Shown here in pieces: positions 25,229 through 36,415 of a DNA stretch of 64,000 nt. The position numbers and the translations under genes are program-made. The notes below the pieces were generated by a model that saw only the letters and a list, made by a program, of their open reading frames with translations, ran no database searches and was not told where the DNA came from. This DNA is from Platanthera guangdongensis. Its lineage: Eukaryota; Streptophyta; Magnoliopsida; Asparagales; Orchidaceae. Position 1 is the stretch's first letter; the number at the start of each line of letters is the position of its first letter. The stretch spans positions 22,643,194 to 22,707,193 of the forward strand of contig CM077149.1 of the NCBI GenBank assembly GCA_039583875.1, written 5' to 3'.

Positions 25229-26900
25229 CTGCGGGTACCATGGTCTCCTTCTGAAGTCTAACCTCCAGATTCCTAATTTGATCATTCTTAAATGTAATAG
25301 TTCCCATCTGAATAGCTGTAATGTTCTTCAGCCCGACTATTTCATTTAGTTTCTGATCAAACAACTTGTTTGAATTAGAAGCAGCTAATTTAAGACTAGC
25401 AATCTCCTTTGCCTGATTTTTGGCCAAGGTTTTGCTTTTCTTTAAGGCCTGCAACAAGTCCCTATATTCATCAATTAACTGATGAATATCACCTTCAGAT
25501 TCATACCCACCCACATCACTTGATGCAGATGTATCTGATTCTGACTCAGTATAAGAAATTGAACTAGAAGAACAATTTTGTACCTTACTTGGTCCAGGCT
25601 GATCGTGGATTTTGTCTCCTTCAGATAAGGCCATCAGCCCTTTGCACTGATTGTCCTCATGCTCATAAATTGAATTCATTAACTGCATGAACTCATCTTC
25701 CTCCTCTTCAGCAAACAACCCAATATAGGCTTCAGCTTCTGAATCTGTTTCTGAAGATGACTGATCAGTCAAACTTTTGTCTTTCTTGGCAACAAAGGAC
25801 TTTTCCTTTTTGCCCTTAAACTGTGTCTTCTTTCTATCAGTTGACTCCTTCCTCTTTTCAGGACAGTCAGCCACTACATGTCCCTGTCTATTGTAACAAT
25901 AGCATACAATATTTGAGGATGTAGTTTTACTTGGCTTGGACTTTCTTCTGTCATTCCTTGATGACTTCCTGTTCTGATAGTAGTCATCTTTTGTCTGTGA
26001 AGTGGATGGCTTAGACCACTGCTTTTTCTTCAGAAACTTTTGAAAATATCTTGTAAAAGCAGCAAAGTCTTCATCACTTTCACTGCTATCTGAATTCTTG
26101 CTTTCTGACTCATCTGTCTCAGCCTCAGCAATATTTTGAGGTGGAGATGGAGACTTGCTTTTATATTTCCTAGTGGGTTCAGTCTTGAAGGCCACAGATC
26201 TCTCCTTGTGCTCCACTCTAGTAGTCTTTTCTTCCTCCTATCTAACCATTAACTGCATCTCATAAGATAACAGTTTTCCAAACAAAGTTGGAGGAGGTAT
26301 ATCAGCTAATTTGGCCATTTTCCTAATGACACAAATCTTGGTATCCCAGTCCTTAGTCAGGGATCTTAAGAACTTGTCATTCAGCTCATAGTTACTGAAT
26401 TCTCTTCCATAGAACATCAATTCATTTACTATCCTATAGAACTTCTTGTAGCATTCAGTAATACTATCAGACTTTCCTTGTCTGAAGCTTTCATATTCCT
26501 GATTTAACAAAGACTTCTTGTCTTGTCTTACTTCTTCTGATCCCTCCATATAGACAATTAATGTATCCCACATTTCTTTAGAAGTTTTACAGTGAATTAA
26601 ATTCTGAAATATAACATCATCAATGGCACTAACAATAATATTTTGGGCCCTCTTGTCCATAGTGGCCAGAAAAATTTCATCTTTAGTCATTTCTGAATAG
26701 TCTTTGGGAGTTCTCTGATTTGCATCCAGCATAGATACTTTTATTGGCACATATGGCCCTTCTTCTACTATAATGTATATTCGTGGGTCAGAGGCTTCCA
26801 TAAAAAGTCTAACCCTCTCTTTCCAAATTCCAAATATCTCTTTTCTACAGATTGGCAATTTCATGGACCCCAGCTCTTTGTGATTCTCAGTAGAACCCAT
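25229..26900 (-). pseudogene. Element H gag, C-terminally truncated
   Basis: Starts with ATG at 26900 (MGSTENHKELG). The UBN2-like capsid domain includes RLFMEASDPRIYIIVEEG (about 26800) and NYELNDKFLRSLTKDWD (about 26390). One in-frame TAG at 26238-26240 is the only stop. A Ser/Glu-rich stretch, zinc knuckle CYCYNRQGHVVADC (about 25910-25870), an acidic region and a coiled coil (about 25500-25240) follow. The frame passes through the deletion junction near 25228 into LTR sequence and ends at 25149. It is well preserved compared with J. It would form the particle; no enzyme part remains here. Confidence 0.85.
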
Positions 26901-26976
26901 TTTCTTGAATCTTGATTATTCTGATTCTGCCTACAGGATCTTACTCAGACTGTTATGTCCCTTTTTGAGCAACCTC

Positions 26977-26988
26977 GCTTTGATACCA
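26977..26988 (-). promoter_or_regulatory. Element H primer-binding site
   Basis: Minus strand TGGTATCAAAGC, about 75 bases upstream of the gag ATG and next to the LTR; one base from the initiator-Met-tRNA match. Confidence 0.75.
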
Positions 26989-26990
26989 CT

Positions 26991-28600
26991 TCAAAGAAAT
27001 AGTACCTAATCACCTAGATAGGGGGGGGGGGGTGAATAGGTGAACTTAATCTTTTTTAAACTTACAGGCAGAAACACTGAATAATAAGACCTGTATTTGC
27101 AATTCTCTACAGCAATTCAGCACAAATAATACAGCAATCACAGAAATAATCACATACAGAGTACACACAGATTTTTATAATGGTTCCCCAAGGCCTGGGT
27201 ACATCCACTTTCCCCCTTCACCTATCTAGTAGTGTACTAGATTCAGCCTAACTTCTCCACTTCTTCTCAGATCCTCATATCATACAACTCAGAACCCCAA
27301 ACAGGTTCCTACAGCTCAGAGTGTCCCCACTCCTACAACTCAGACACAAAGCCTTACCACTCAGTCTTCACCAAGACCTACACTCAGGCTAAACAACCCT
27401 ACCTCAGCCTACAATCAAGGCCTACACTCAGAGAATAAAATCTCCTACACTCAGGCAAAATAGCCCTACCTCAGCCTTTATAAAATAGGCTTACAGCTCA
27501 GATCCCTTAGGATCCCACAGAAAATAAAGTTTACAAAGTATATAACCACAACTCTGAAAGAAAGAGATGAGTTGACTGGCTTCTTGATGAGTTCTTGAAA
27601 GAACTTTGCAGAGATCAACCTCCCTTGGCTTTCTTCAAAGCTTCTTGAATTAGAACACAGTAGTGTTGAGTCTCCTCTGAAGATGATCTTCAATCAACTT
27701 CTGTCTTGAGAATCAGATCTCAATCTGAAACTTACTTTTCAGCCTGGTTCAACAGCTGCTCTTCTTAGAAGAAGCTCTCTCTCTCCAACTTCTTAGATCT
27801 TCTCTTGAAGGTCTTCTTCTTGTTGTGTTGTTTTTCAATCCATTGATCACTTCTTTCTGTCGAAAGAGAAAGGTCCTTAAATAGTCTTCCTCCAAGGAAA
27901 CCGGATGATCCAGTTTCTAGCAACCTTCTGACAGCTCTGACAGTTGCAGTTGACTGGTTGAAATGGCAGCTGTCAAGTCATCCAGCCAATTCTTGAAATC
28001 TCTGTCACTATCTGAAAGTGTCGAGACAGATAGTCTTTATGTGTCGACACAAATAGACTAAGTGTGGACACAAATAGACTAAGTGTCGACACTAGCCTTC
28101 ATGGTGTCGAAACTTTGCTGAGTGTCGACACATCTCCTTTGTGTCGACACATTCTTTATGTGTTGAAACTTTGCTGAGTGTCGACACATCTCCTTGTGTC
28201 GACACATTCTTCATGTGTTGAAACTTTGCTGAGTGTCGACACATCTCCTTTGTGTCGACACTTGTACTTAAACTTTGTTGAAGTTCGCGGAGTGTCGACA
28301 TAGCTTCCTGGTGTCGACACTTTTGATGTCGACAAAGTTTCTCTGGGTGTCGACACTGCTTCTAAGTGTCGACACTAATTATGTAGACAATTCTTCATTG
28401 TGTGTCGACACTGCCTGTATGTGTCGACACATTTCTTCTGGTGTCGACTCTGCCTTCCTGGTGTCGACACAATTACTCCAAGTGTCGACACAACTTCTCT
28501 AGGTGTCGACACAAGCCTTCTTAAGTGTCGACACTTTTCTTCTAGGTGTCGACACATGGACTTAGAAACTCTTCCTGCAATTCTGCAATTACTTAACCTG
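26991..28600 (-). repeat. Element H 5' LTR, main part
   Basis: Lies between the PBS and the E insertion. Exact inner end is uncertain because no clear CA end is visible. It holds a 12-G run (27021-27032), TACACTCAG / CTACAGCTCAG word repeats (27290-27490), a TATA-like CTATTTAAGG on the minus strand near 27880, and the GTGTCGACAC array. No gene supported. Confidence 0.75.
28018..28558. repeat. GTGTCGACAC palindrome array in the H LTR
   Basis: I count 18 exact copies of the 10-base palindrome GTGTCGACAC plus variants (GTGTGGACAC, GTGTCGAAAC, GTGTCGACTC), spaced mostly 20-30 bases by T/C-rich linkers such as CATCTCCTT. Within it a 55-56-base unit (GTGTCGACACATTCTT...GAGTGTCGACACATCTCC) repeats near 28140-28250. 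Confidence 0.85.
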
Positions 28601-29339
28601 TGTACAACCTCGGGCTCGCAAAGAGCCCTCAAGAAGTAAAAAGAGCGAGACAGGCAAAGGGTACCAAGAGGGCCCACTCGCAAGCGGCGAGATGATGGGC
28701 TCTCCAAAGGGCAAAATGCCCCCGCCTAGAGGCGAGAGGGCCCCCAGAGGCGAGAAGGGCCCCCAGAAGCGAGAGGACCTCCAAGGGCGAGAGGCTCCGG
28801 CGAGACGGGCGGCGGGTCCTTCTCGCCGGCAGGCGCCTTTCCTCTCGCCAGGGGGGAGAAGGTTTTTTTTTTACTCTTTCCTATCAAAGCAGGGGGTTTT
28901 TACTTTTCTACCCCGGGTATTTTTACCCTTTTACCCTTGGTGGACTGCGTATAGCTCCTCAGAACAGCGGAGTTTGGCTGTTGGCAGACCCAGCCAAGGG
29001 TACCCCAGTAATTTCAGGCCGGAGCAGTTTTGTTATTTGCAGTTCAGATTCTGAAATCTATAAATAAGCCCATAGGGGTTCTTCAGAAGGGACCTTTTTT
29101 GGAGACTCGGGAGAGGATTCATTGGCACGGTCTTCTGAGGAACTCCAAGCCCAGCTTTTGGCTTTGGAGGGGAAGCTCTCTGTGACCTTCCGGGTAAGCG
29201 TTGGGACCTCCCTGCTGCGGCTTTGGGCCAGTTTTCTAATCCTTCACGACCGGTCGGAGGTCGGAGCTTGGGCCAAGGTAGGAGTCGGCTACGCCCCTAT
29301 TTTGTGAACATTCGTCGAAGTCAAATTTTGGCTTCAACA
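28601..29339 (+). repeat. 5' LTR of element E (739 bp)
   Basis: TGTACAACC...GGCTTCAACA. Rich in GGCGAGA / GGGCCCCC words (28690-28860). TATAAATA at 29059-29066. Small open frames in it are not called. Confidence 0.93.
29059..29066 (+). promoter_or_regulatory. TATA box of E 5' LTR
   Basis: TCTATAAATAAGCC context; the 3' LTR copy is at 46533-46540. Transcription would start about 30 bases downstream, making the R region begin near 29095. Confidence 0.7.
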
Positions 29340-29396
29340 GTTCTGGTGCGGTGAGCGTGGAAGTAGCCGGTTCAAGAAAAGTTTGAGTTTGGTCCT

Positions 29397-30852
29397 ATGA
29401 CAGGAGGTGAAGGAGAAGGATCTGGTTCTGGAGGTTCCCCCTCCCAGGTAGAAGAGGCGACGAGGAAAATGCTGGAGGACTTCAGGCGAGAGGTCATGCA
29501 AACCATAAGCTTGGCCTTCTCGGCAAGGAGCGAGTGGGCGACACCTCAGGTCCCAATCGAGGTGGTCCCGCTTTTGGGCGAGAACGCCCCTGGACAGCGC
29601 CCGGGAAAGGAGGTCCCCACAGAGGCTGGCGAGAGGGACGTAGCGGCGCGAGAGCTCTTCCCAGGCCAGCGCCCCGGGAAAGAGATCCCGGCAGAAGACG
29701 GCGAGAAGGAGGCAGCTGTGCGGGAGCTCTTCCCTGGGCACGGTCTCGCAGATCGGGCCAGTCAGCCGAGGCCGCGAGACGTGCCCTCTCGGCAAGCAGT
29801 CGGCGAGAGCCCGTTCAGTGAACTTGTCATCTCTGCTCCGGTGCCGGAGGGGTTCCGGGAGCCCGACATGTCCTACTACTCAGGAAAGGATGATCCGGTA
29901 CAGCATGTACAGTGGTTTGAGGATGTGGTTTCGATCAGACAAATGACGGATGCGTTTAAGTGTCGGCTGTTTGCCATCACCTTGAAGGAGAAGGCGCGAG
30001 ATTGGTTCCACCAGTTACCGGCAAGATCGATCTATTGCTTCGAGGATCTGCGGAGGGGCTTCTTATTGAGGTTTTCAACATCAAAGAAACGTAAGAAGGA
30101 GGCGGAGTGCTTGTTCTCAGTAAGGCAGAGCCAGGATGAGACGTTGGGTCACTACGTGGATCGGTTTCAGGAAGAGATCCTCCAGGTCCAGGAGGTCCCT
30201 GGGTACACGCTGATGCTCGCGTTCACCCTGGGACTGAGGCCAGACTTCTTCAGCATGGAGTTGAAAAGGGTGCCCCCCTCTCTTTTGAGGAGCTCATGGA
30301 GAGGGCGGCGAAGGAGACTGATTTCGAGAGGGCCAATCCAGCGTTTGCAAGGAGGTTAGCCAGGTTGGCGGAGGATGACGCAAAGGAACCAGGAGCAGTG
30401 AAGCAGCCGGAGCAGAGGGAGCATAGAGAAGAAAGAAGGAAGGAGGAACCCCGAGGCCAGGGGCACCAGGGACAGATTCATCGGGGGGCCCGAGAGCCGA
30501 ACAACCAGATAGGTTGGAGGCCTCATGAGGGTCGCCCCCAGGAGTTGGGAGGAGGCTTCCAGGGAAGATATAATTTCCGAGAGCCAAGGAGGTTCGATCA
30601 ACCAGCATGGAGACAGGGAGCGAGGATCGTTTTCAGCATCAGCAGGAGGCAAGGGGGATCGGTCGAGGAAGGGGAGCCCGAGGAGGAAGGAGAGGAAGAG
30701 GAGATGGAAGAAGGGGTGGGGTGGCGTTGCCTTTCTGTGACTTCCATCAGGAGAGAGGTCACGCTACAACCACGTGCCCAGAGTTTTTGGAGATGAGAGA
30801 GAACAGAGGTTTGAGGAGGCAGGATCCGCCGGTGAGGATTGAGGAAATGTAG
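29397..30852 (+). pseudogene. Element E gag, at least two frameshifts
   Basis: ATG at 29397, 58 bases after the LTR. After a variable Glu/Gly-rich N part comes the retrotransposon gag domain: YYSGKDDPVQHVQWFED (about 29870-29925), DAFKCRLFAITLKEKARDWF (about 29945-30005), then LRRGFLLRFSTSKKRKKEAE. A short C-run (30271-30276) shifts the frame, continued as SFEELMERAAKE. A second shift near 30610-30640 leads to an Arg/Gly-rich tail and a nucleocapsid-like motif CDFHQERGHATTTC (about 30735-30775), the CX2H form common in Tat gags. It ends near 30852. Role: particle formation and RNA binding. Confidence 0.82.
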
Positions 30853-30872
30853 CAGGGGGAGACGGAAGATAG

Positions 30873-32777
30873 GTGCGAGGACCGGGTGGATGTGGGAACC
30901 CGGGGGGAATCGGGGCCATCCATGGGGGGATTGGGATCGAGGCCACCCGAAGGGGAGCTTCCAGACTATGTTCCGAAGGGGGTAGCCTAACCTCCCAGAC
31001 CCCACCCCCACTAGAAAAAATTACCTTCTCTTCAGAGGATATGCCGGAGTACGAGGACCCATTCTGCGACGCCTTGGTGATCCAGACAGCGGTGAAAAAC
31101 TTTACGGTCTTCAAGATCCTAGTGGATAATGGGAGCTCCGTGAATGTGATTTTTAAGAAGGCCTTCGATGAGATGCAGGTGGAAGCCAAGAGGGTGTTGG
31201 CCTCGGATGGACCGTTGTTCGGATTCTTCGGGGAGAGAAAAGAAGTGGAAGGGGGAGTAGGGCTGCACGTAAGGTTGGGGGGCGTATCACGGAACTGCCG
31301 GTTCGTGATTGTAGATGCCCCGAGCAGCTACAGCGCCATCTTTGGGCGACCCCTCATCAGCACCTTTCGCTGCGTCCCCTCCTCATTCCATCAATGTCTC
31401 AAGTTTAACAATGGAGGGGTGCAGGTCAGGGTCAGGGGAGATCCAAAAGTGGCGAGGCAGTGTTACGTCACGGCAGTTAACACCATATCTTGGATAGCAG
31501 AGGCGGAGGAGTTGGAAAAGGAGATGGCGGCGCAAGAAGAAGCTATCAGGGAAGAAGAGGTGAGCCTAGAGGAAGCGAGAGGAGGAGCCAAAGAGGAAGT
31601 CGGGCAAGAGGAGACTAAGAAGCAGAAAGGAGGAGGTGTGCAGGAGGCGCAGGAGGATGTTGAGGTCGAACAGCAACAGGAGAGTCCGGAGGAGGGAATG
31701 GAGATTGAGGAGGGTGCAGGAGGGAGAAGATGTGCAGGAAGTCAGGAGGAGCGGGGAGTCGGAGGCACGGGAAAGAATGCAGGAGAAAGTGGGAGAAGAA
31801 GGGGCAGAGAGGAAGCCCGAAGGGACATGGGAATTGAGCAGCAGCAGGACGAGATGATAGAAGTTAAGGGAGCAGGAGGGGAGGAAGAGATGGAAGAAGA
31901 AGCAGGGGACGGTTGGGAGCAGTCGCAGTTGGAGGTGGCCGAGGAAGTAGTGGAGGTGGAAGTCCGCACCAGCCAGGGGCAGGTACGAAGGGTACGGATC
32001 AGTGGGGGCTTGAGTCCCGAAGACCAGGAGCGGATGCGGGCCTGCATCCAGAGCAACATCGACATCTTCGCTTGGAGCGCGGCGGACATGCCGGGCATTG
32101 ATGCGGACGTGGCCTGCCACCGCCTAAATCTGGACCCTCGAACGCGCCCCATACGCCAGAAAATGAGGACCATCGCCACCAAGCTCGAGGAGCCCATTCG
32201 CGAGGAGGTCAAGAAGCTCCTGGAGGCGGGCTTCATCTCAGAGATCCAGTACCCAGGCTGGATCTCCAATGTTGTAATGGTGAAGAAGGGGGGAGGAAAA
32301 TGGATAATGTGTATCGACTTTTCGTTATTAAATAAATCATGCCCTAAGGATTGCTACCCCCTGCCTCGAATCGACGCGCTGGTTGATTCAGCCGTTGGTT
32401 TTTCTGTTATGAGTTTTCTGGATGCTTTTTCAGGTTACCATCAGATCCGGATGCACCCTCCTGACGTTAAGGACGTCTCCTTCATCACAAGGGAAGGGTG
32501 ATTTAGTTATAACATGATGCCCTTTGGGTTAAAAAATGCGGGAGCGACATACCAACGGATGATGGATCGAGTTTTCCAGGGCCAGAGGGGTCGGAACCTA
32601 GAAGTCTACGTTGACGATCTTATGGTAAAGAGCAAGGGGGTGAACTCGCATCTCCAGGATCTGGAGGAGACGTTCGCCACCTTGAGAAAGTTCAAAATGA
32701 GGTTGAACCCCTTGAAGTGTGTTTTCGGGGCTAGTCGTGGGAAGTTTCTCGGGCACCTTTTGACCCGGCGGGAGTAG
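30873..32777 (+). pseudogene. Element E protease, Glu-rich linker and reverse transcriptase
   Basis: Protease: ILVDNGSSVNVIF (about 31110-31150; DNG in place of DTG, usual in Tat) and YSAIFGRPLI (about 31330). A Glu/Gln/Gly-rich linker of about 150 residues (31500-31960) follows. RT: IFAWSAADMPGID (about 32060), PGWISNVVMVKKGGGKW (about 32250), LPRIDALVDSAVG (about 32360), FLDAFSGYHQI (about 32415), MPFGLKNAGATYQRMM (about 32518), catalytic VYVDDLMVKS (about 32605). A TGA at 32500 interrupts SFITREG/FSYNMM, and a TAG at 32776 ends the thumb part. The linker has no counterpart in the other elements here. The RT copies E RNA to DNA; this copy would need suppression at two stops. Confidence 0.87.
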
Positions 32778-35144
32778 AACCTAATCCTGATAAAGTAAAG
32801 GCCATCCTGGAGCTGGAATCACCTAGAAACGCTAAGGAGGTGCAGCGCTTGACTGGGAAGCTGGCCGGCCTTAGCAGATTCCTCTCCAGGTCAGGAGAGA
32901 AGTGCTCGCCTTTCTTTAAAGTGCTACGAGGGAATCAGAGATTTGAATGGACAGCGGAGTGCGAAGAAGCTTTTCAAAAACTGAAGGAGCAACTCTCCCG
33001 GGCTCCTCTGCTTCAAAGCCCTAAGGAGGGGGAAGATTTGACCCTGTACCTAGGAGTGGGAGCAGAGGCGGTGAGCTCCGTCCTAGTCAGAGAAGAGGGA
33101 AAGAAGCAGCTGCCCATTTATTATGTTAGCAGGATCCTGAGGAAGGCGGAGCTTCGCTACCCTATCCTGGAAAACTGGCATACGCCTTGGTTGTTTCGGC
33201 CAGGAAGCTCCGGCCATATTTCCAGGCCCATTCGATTAAAGTGGTGACGGACCATCCTCTCCAAAAGATTTTTGAGGGAGTAGAGCACTCGGGTAGGCTG
33301 GCCAAGTGGTCTGTCGAGTTGAGTGAGTTCAATATTTCGTTCATACCAAGGCTCTCCATTAAAGCACAGGTGGTGGCCGACTTCTTGGCAGACTACGTCG
33401 CGGAGGATGGGGCCGAGGAGCCGCAGCGGCCAGAGGCATGGAAGATCATGGTCGACGGGCCTCGGGAAAGCACTCCCTTGGAGCAGGGGTGGTACTGACG
33501 AGTCCTCAGGGGGTGACCATAAGACAAGCGGTCGCCTTGCATTTCCCACAACCAACAACCAAGCAGAGTACGAGGCAGTGATAGCCGGCTTCGCCTGGCC
33601 AAGGAGCTCGAGATCAAAGGACGTTGAGGTTTTCACATACTCATTGGTAGTGGCGTCGCAGATACGCGGAGAGTTCGAGGCGCGGGAGCCCACCCTTGTG
33701 AAATACTTGTCCAAGGTGAGGACGATCATCAGGGGGTTCCGGACGTTCTCCATCCAACACGTCCCCAGAGAAGAGAACACTGCTGCCGATCAATTGGCCA
33801 AGTTCGGACCTTGGGAAGGGGGTGCCCTCACTGATTTATTCCACCCAGCGATTGAAGAGGGGGAGCTAATGGAGGTGGATCGGCGGCCCTCGTGGGTAGA
33901 TCCTTTCGTTACCTTTTTTCTGACCGGAACCCTCCCTGAGGGGGTCAAGGAGGCAAGAATCTTCCGCCATAAGGCGGCTCATTATCTCATGCATGAAGGA
34001 GGACTTCACCGGAGGATGCTCTCGGGTCTCCTAGCTCGATGCGTAACGGAGGAGGAGACCAGACACATTCTGGAGGAGGTGCACTCCGGGGAATGTGGTA
34101 GTCATTTCGGAGGGAGGACATTGGAAGCAAGGGTGGTCAGGCAGGGGTACTTCTGGCCCACCCTGAGGAAGGACGCGACAGAGTTTGCGAGGAAGTGCCA
34201 GAAGTGCCAGCTCTACGCCCCCCTCCAGCTCTTGCCGGCTCAAAGACTCCGAAGCATCACAGCGCCATGGCCCTTCGCCATTTGGGGAATGGATCTGGTG
34301 GGGCCTTTTCCCCCAGCTAGTGGACAAAGAAGATTCCTCCTGGTCATGATAGATTACTTCTCGAAGTGGCTGGAGGTTAAGGCACTAGCAAAGGTGACCT
34401 CCCAAGTCATCAGGAACTTCGTCTGGCGGGAGATCATCTGCAGGCACGGGCTGCCTCAGGCCATCGTCACGGATAACGGCCCCCAGTTCGCTAGTGAAGA
34501 GTTCATCAGCTTCTGCACTCAGCAGGGCATCGACCTCAGGTTTGCCTCTGTCCACCACCCCAGGAGCAATGGTCAGGTGGAGGCGGCGAACAAGGTTATC
34601 GTTAACTTGCTAAAGAAGAAGGTAGAGAATCTGAGAGGGAACTGGGTAGAGCAGCTCCCCTCGGTCCTGTGGGCTCTAAGAACAACCCCGAACACGACCA
34701 CTGGTGAGACCCCTTTCAAACTTTCCCATGGTTGTGAGGCGGTACTGCCAGTGGAATTCGAGGTCCGATCCCCACGAGTTGCGACCGCAGGTGATGGAGA
34801 CGAGGCATGGAGAATGGAAAATGAGGAAGGTCTGCGCCTCTCGCTAGACCTGGCAGAGGAGCTGCGAGACGTGGCAGCCATCAGACAGGAAGAAATCAAG
34901 CGACGAATGGCAAAGCACTTCGACAAGCATATCAGGATAAAGCAGTTCGCGGAAGGAGACCTAGTACTAAAAAAGGTTGATGCGGCAGGGAGGTCCGCCC
35001 CGGTGGGAAAGCTCAATCCAAATTGGGAAGGGCCTTATATTGTAGAAAGAGTGTTGAAAGCGGGGGGTTACTATCTCTAAGATGTGGAGGGTAGGACCTT
35101 GAACCACTCCTGGAGTGGGGATGACTTAAAACGCTTCTACCCAT
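32778..35144 (+). pseudogene. Element E RNase H, second RNase H and integrase (broken)
   Basis: RNase H region: AKEVQRLTGKLAGLSRFLSR (about 32833), FEWTAECEEAFQKLK (about 32940), YYVSRILRKAE (about 33120). Frame shifts near 33180 and 33495. The second RNase H contains TNNQAEYEAVIAGF (about 33550-33590), VPREENTAADQLAKFG (about 33760-33805). Integrase: zinc finger with HSGECGSHFGG and CQKCQLY (about 34080-34215), core GMDLVGPFPPA (about 34288), TDNGPQFASEEF (about 34470) and NGQVEAANKVI (about 34567); D, D and E are visible. A TAA at 35078-35080 interrupts the tail, which otherwise runs to TGA at 35142-35144 (GDDLKRFYP). Catalytic motifs are intact but frames are not. Confidence 0.87.
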
Positions 35145-35256
35145 GAAAATGGAGAGCGGTAGATGTGTACTTAAAGCATGGACAATATAATATATTTCTC
35201 AAAACATCTCTTGTTTTTGTTTATTATGATGACGTCCTAAAGGCAGGATCGAGGTA
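35145..35256 (+). other. Spacer after E pol
   Basis: AT-rich 110 bases between the pol stop and the tandem array; no feature seen. Confidence 0.6.
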
Positions 35257-35864
35257 TCTTCATCGGCACCCCCGAGCTCGGCTCGGCCCCAGGTAGACCC
35301 GCTGCGCAGGCTCCCATCTAGCTGGCAGGTCCGAAGGCTCGCCTAGTGGGGGATAGGTTTTGAGTTGAGATCTTCATCGGCACCCCGAGCTCGGCTCGGC
35401 CCCAGGTAGACCCCGCTGCGCAGGCTCCCATCTAGCTGGCAGGTCCGAAGGCTCGCCTGTGGGGGATAGGTTTTGAGTTGAGATCTTCATCGGCACCCCG
35501 AGCTCGGCTCGGCCTGGGTGATTGACCCCCGAGCCGTAGACCCCGCTGCGCAGGCTCCCATCTAGCTGGCAGGTCCGAAGGCTCGCCTGTGGGGGATAGG
35601 TTTTGAGTTGAGATCTTCATCGGCACCCCGAGCTCGGCTCGGCCCCAGGTAGACCCGCTGCGCAGGCTCCTCATCTAGCTGGCAGGTCCGAAGGCTCGCC
35701 TGTGGGGGAAAGGTTTTGAGTTGAGATCTTCATCGGCACCCCGAGCTCGGCTCGGCCCCAGGTAGACCCGCTGCACAGGCTCCCATCTAGCTGGCAGGTC
35801 CGAAGGCTCGCCTGTGGGGATAGGTTTTTGAGTTGAAGATCTTCATCGGCACCCCCGAGCTCGG
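35257..35864 (+). repeat. 112-bp tandem array of E, left part
   Basis: About five and a half units of a 112-base repeat (GATCTTCATCGGCACCCCGA at the unit start, CTATCCCC-type end on the other strand), with an extra 30-odd bases in one unit near 35510-35545. Interrupted at 35864 by copia G. Confidence 0.93.
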
Positions 35865-36245
35865 TGTTAAAAAGTAGAGAAAGGGAAGCGAAAAGAAGAG
35901 AACAAGCCGAATAAACTTTTGAATAATCGAAATTTTATTATCGGCAAAAAGAGATAACTATTACAAAGGTATGCCCTCCCTTATATAGAATGGAGGAGAG
36001 AAGAGAGAATACAAATTAAGAGATGTGGGACTAAAATTTACAAGCTAAGCGGACTGTACAAAGTAAACCGCACAGGCCGCGCGGCTTAGAGCAGAAGGAC
36101 TAACCGCACGGCTTACAATAGAGATTGCAGAGAGGTCGCCTGTGAAGATTGCTAGACCGCCCGGTTTACAAGTCGCCGAGTCAAACCGCCAGACCGCGCG
36201 GTCTCCAACCCGCCAAGACAGACCGCCCGGTCTCCAACTTCAACA
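35865..36245 (-). repeat. 3' LTR of element G (381 bp)
   Basis: TGTTAAAAAG...CAACTTCAACA as printed. Contains repeated ACCGCGCGGTC / CCGCCCGGTCTCC words. Differs from the other LTR by about eight one- to three-base indels and few substitutions. Confidence 0.92.
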
Positions 36246-36258
36246 CTCCCCCTCAAGC
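36246..36258 (-). promoter_or_regulatory. Element G polypurine tract
   Basis: Minus strand GCTTGAGGGGGAG directly before the LTR start TGTTG. Confidence 0.75.
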
Positions 36259-36415
36259 TGGAGCATATATTATCAATCATGCCCAGCTTGTCGCAAACAT
36301 GCAGAAACGAGGCGGAGGACTGGCTTGGTGAAGATGTCAGCTAGGCTCTCTATCAGATGTGACAAACGGAGTGCAAATCTGTTCTTTTAAAATCTCTTCA
36401 CGAATGAAATGGCAG

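Noticed and set aside
27021..27032. Twelve-G run in the H LTR as a structural element such as a quadruplex
   Set aside because: A single mononucleotide run with no further G tracts around it; its length is also likely unreliable.
28018..28558. CRISPR-like look of the GTGTCGACAC array
   Set aside because: Repeat is 10 bases and palindromic, spacers are short and alike, and the context is a plant LTR.
31566..32269. Minus-strand frames of 175-184 codons opposite E pol
   Set aside because: Mirror of the Glu-rich linker and RT; openness follows from the purine-rich composition.
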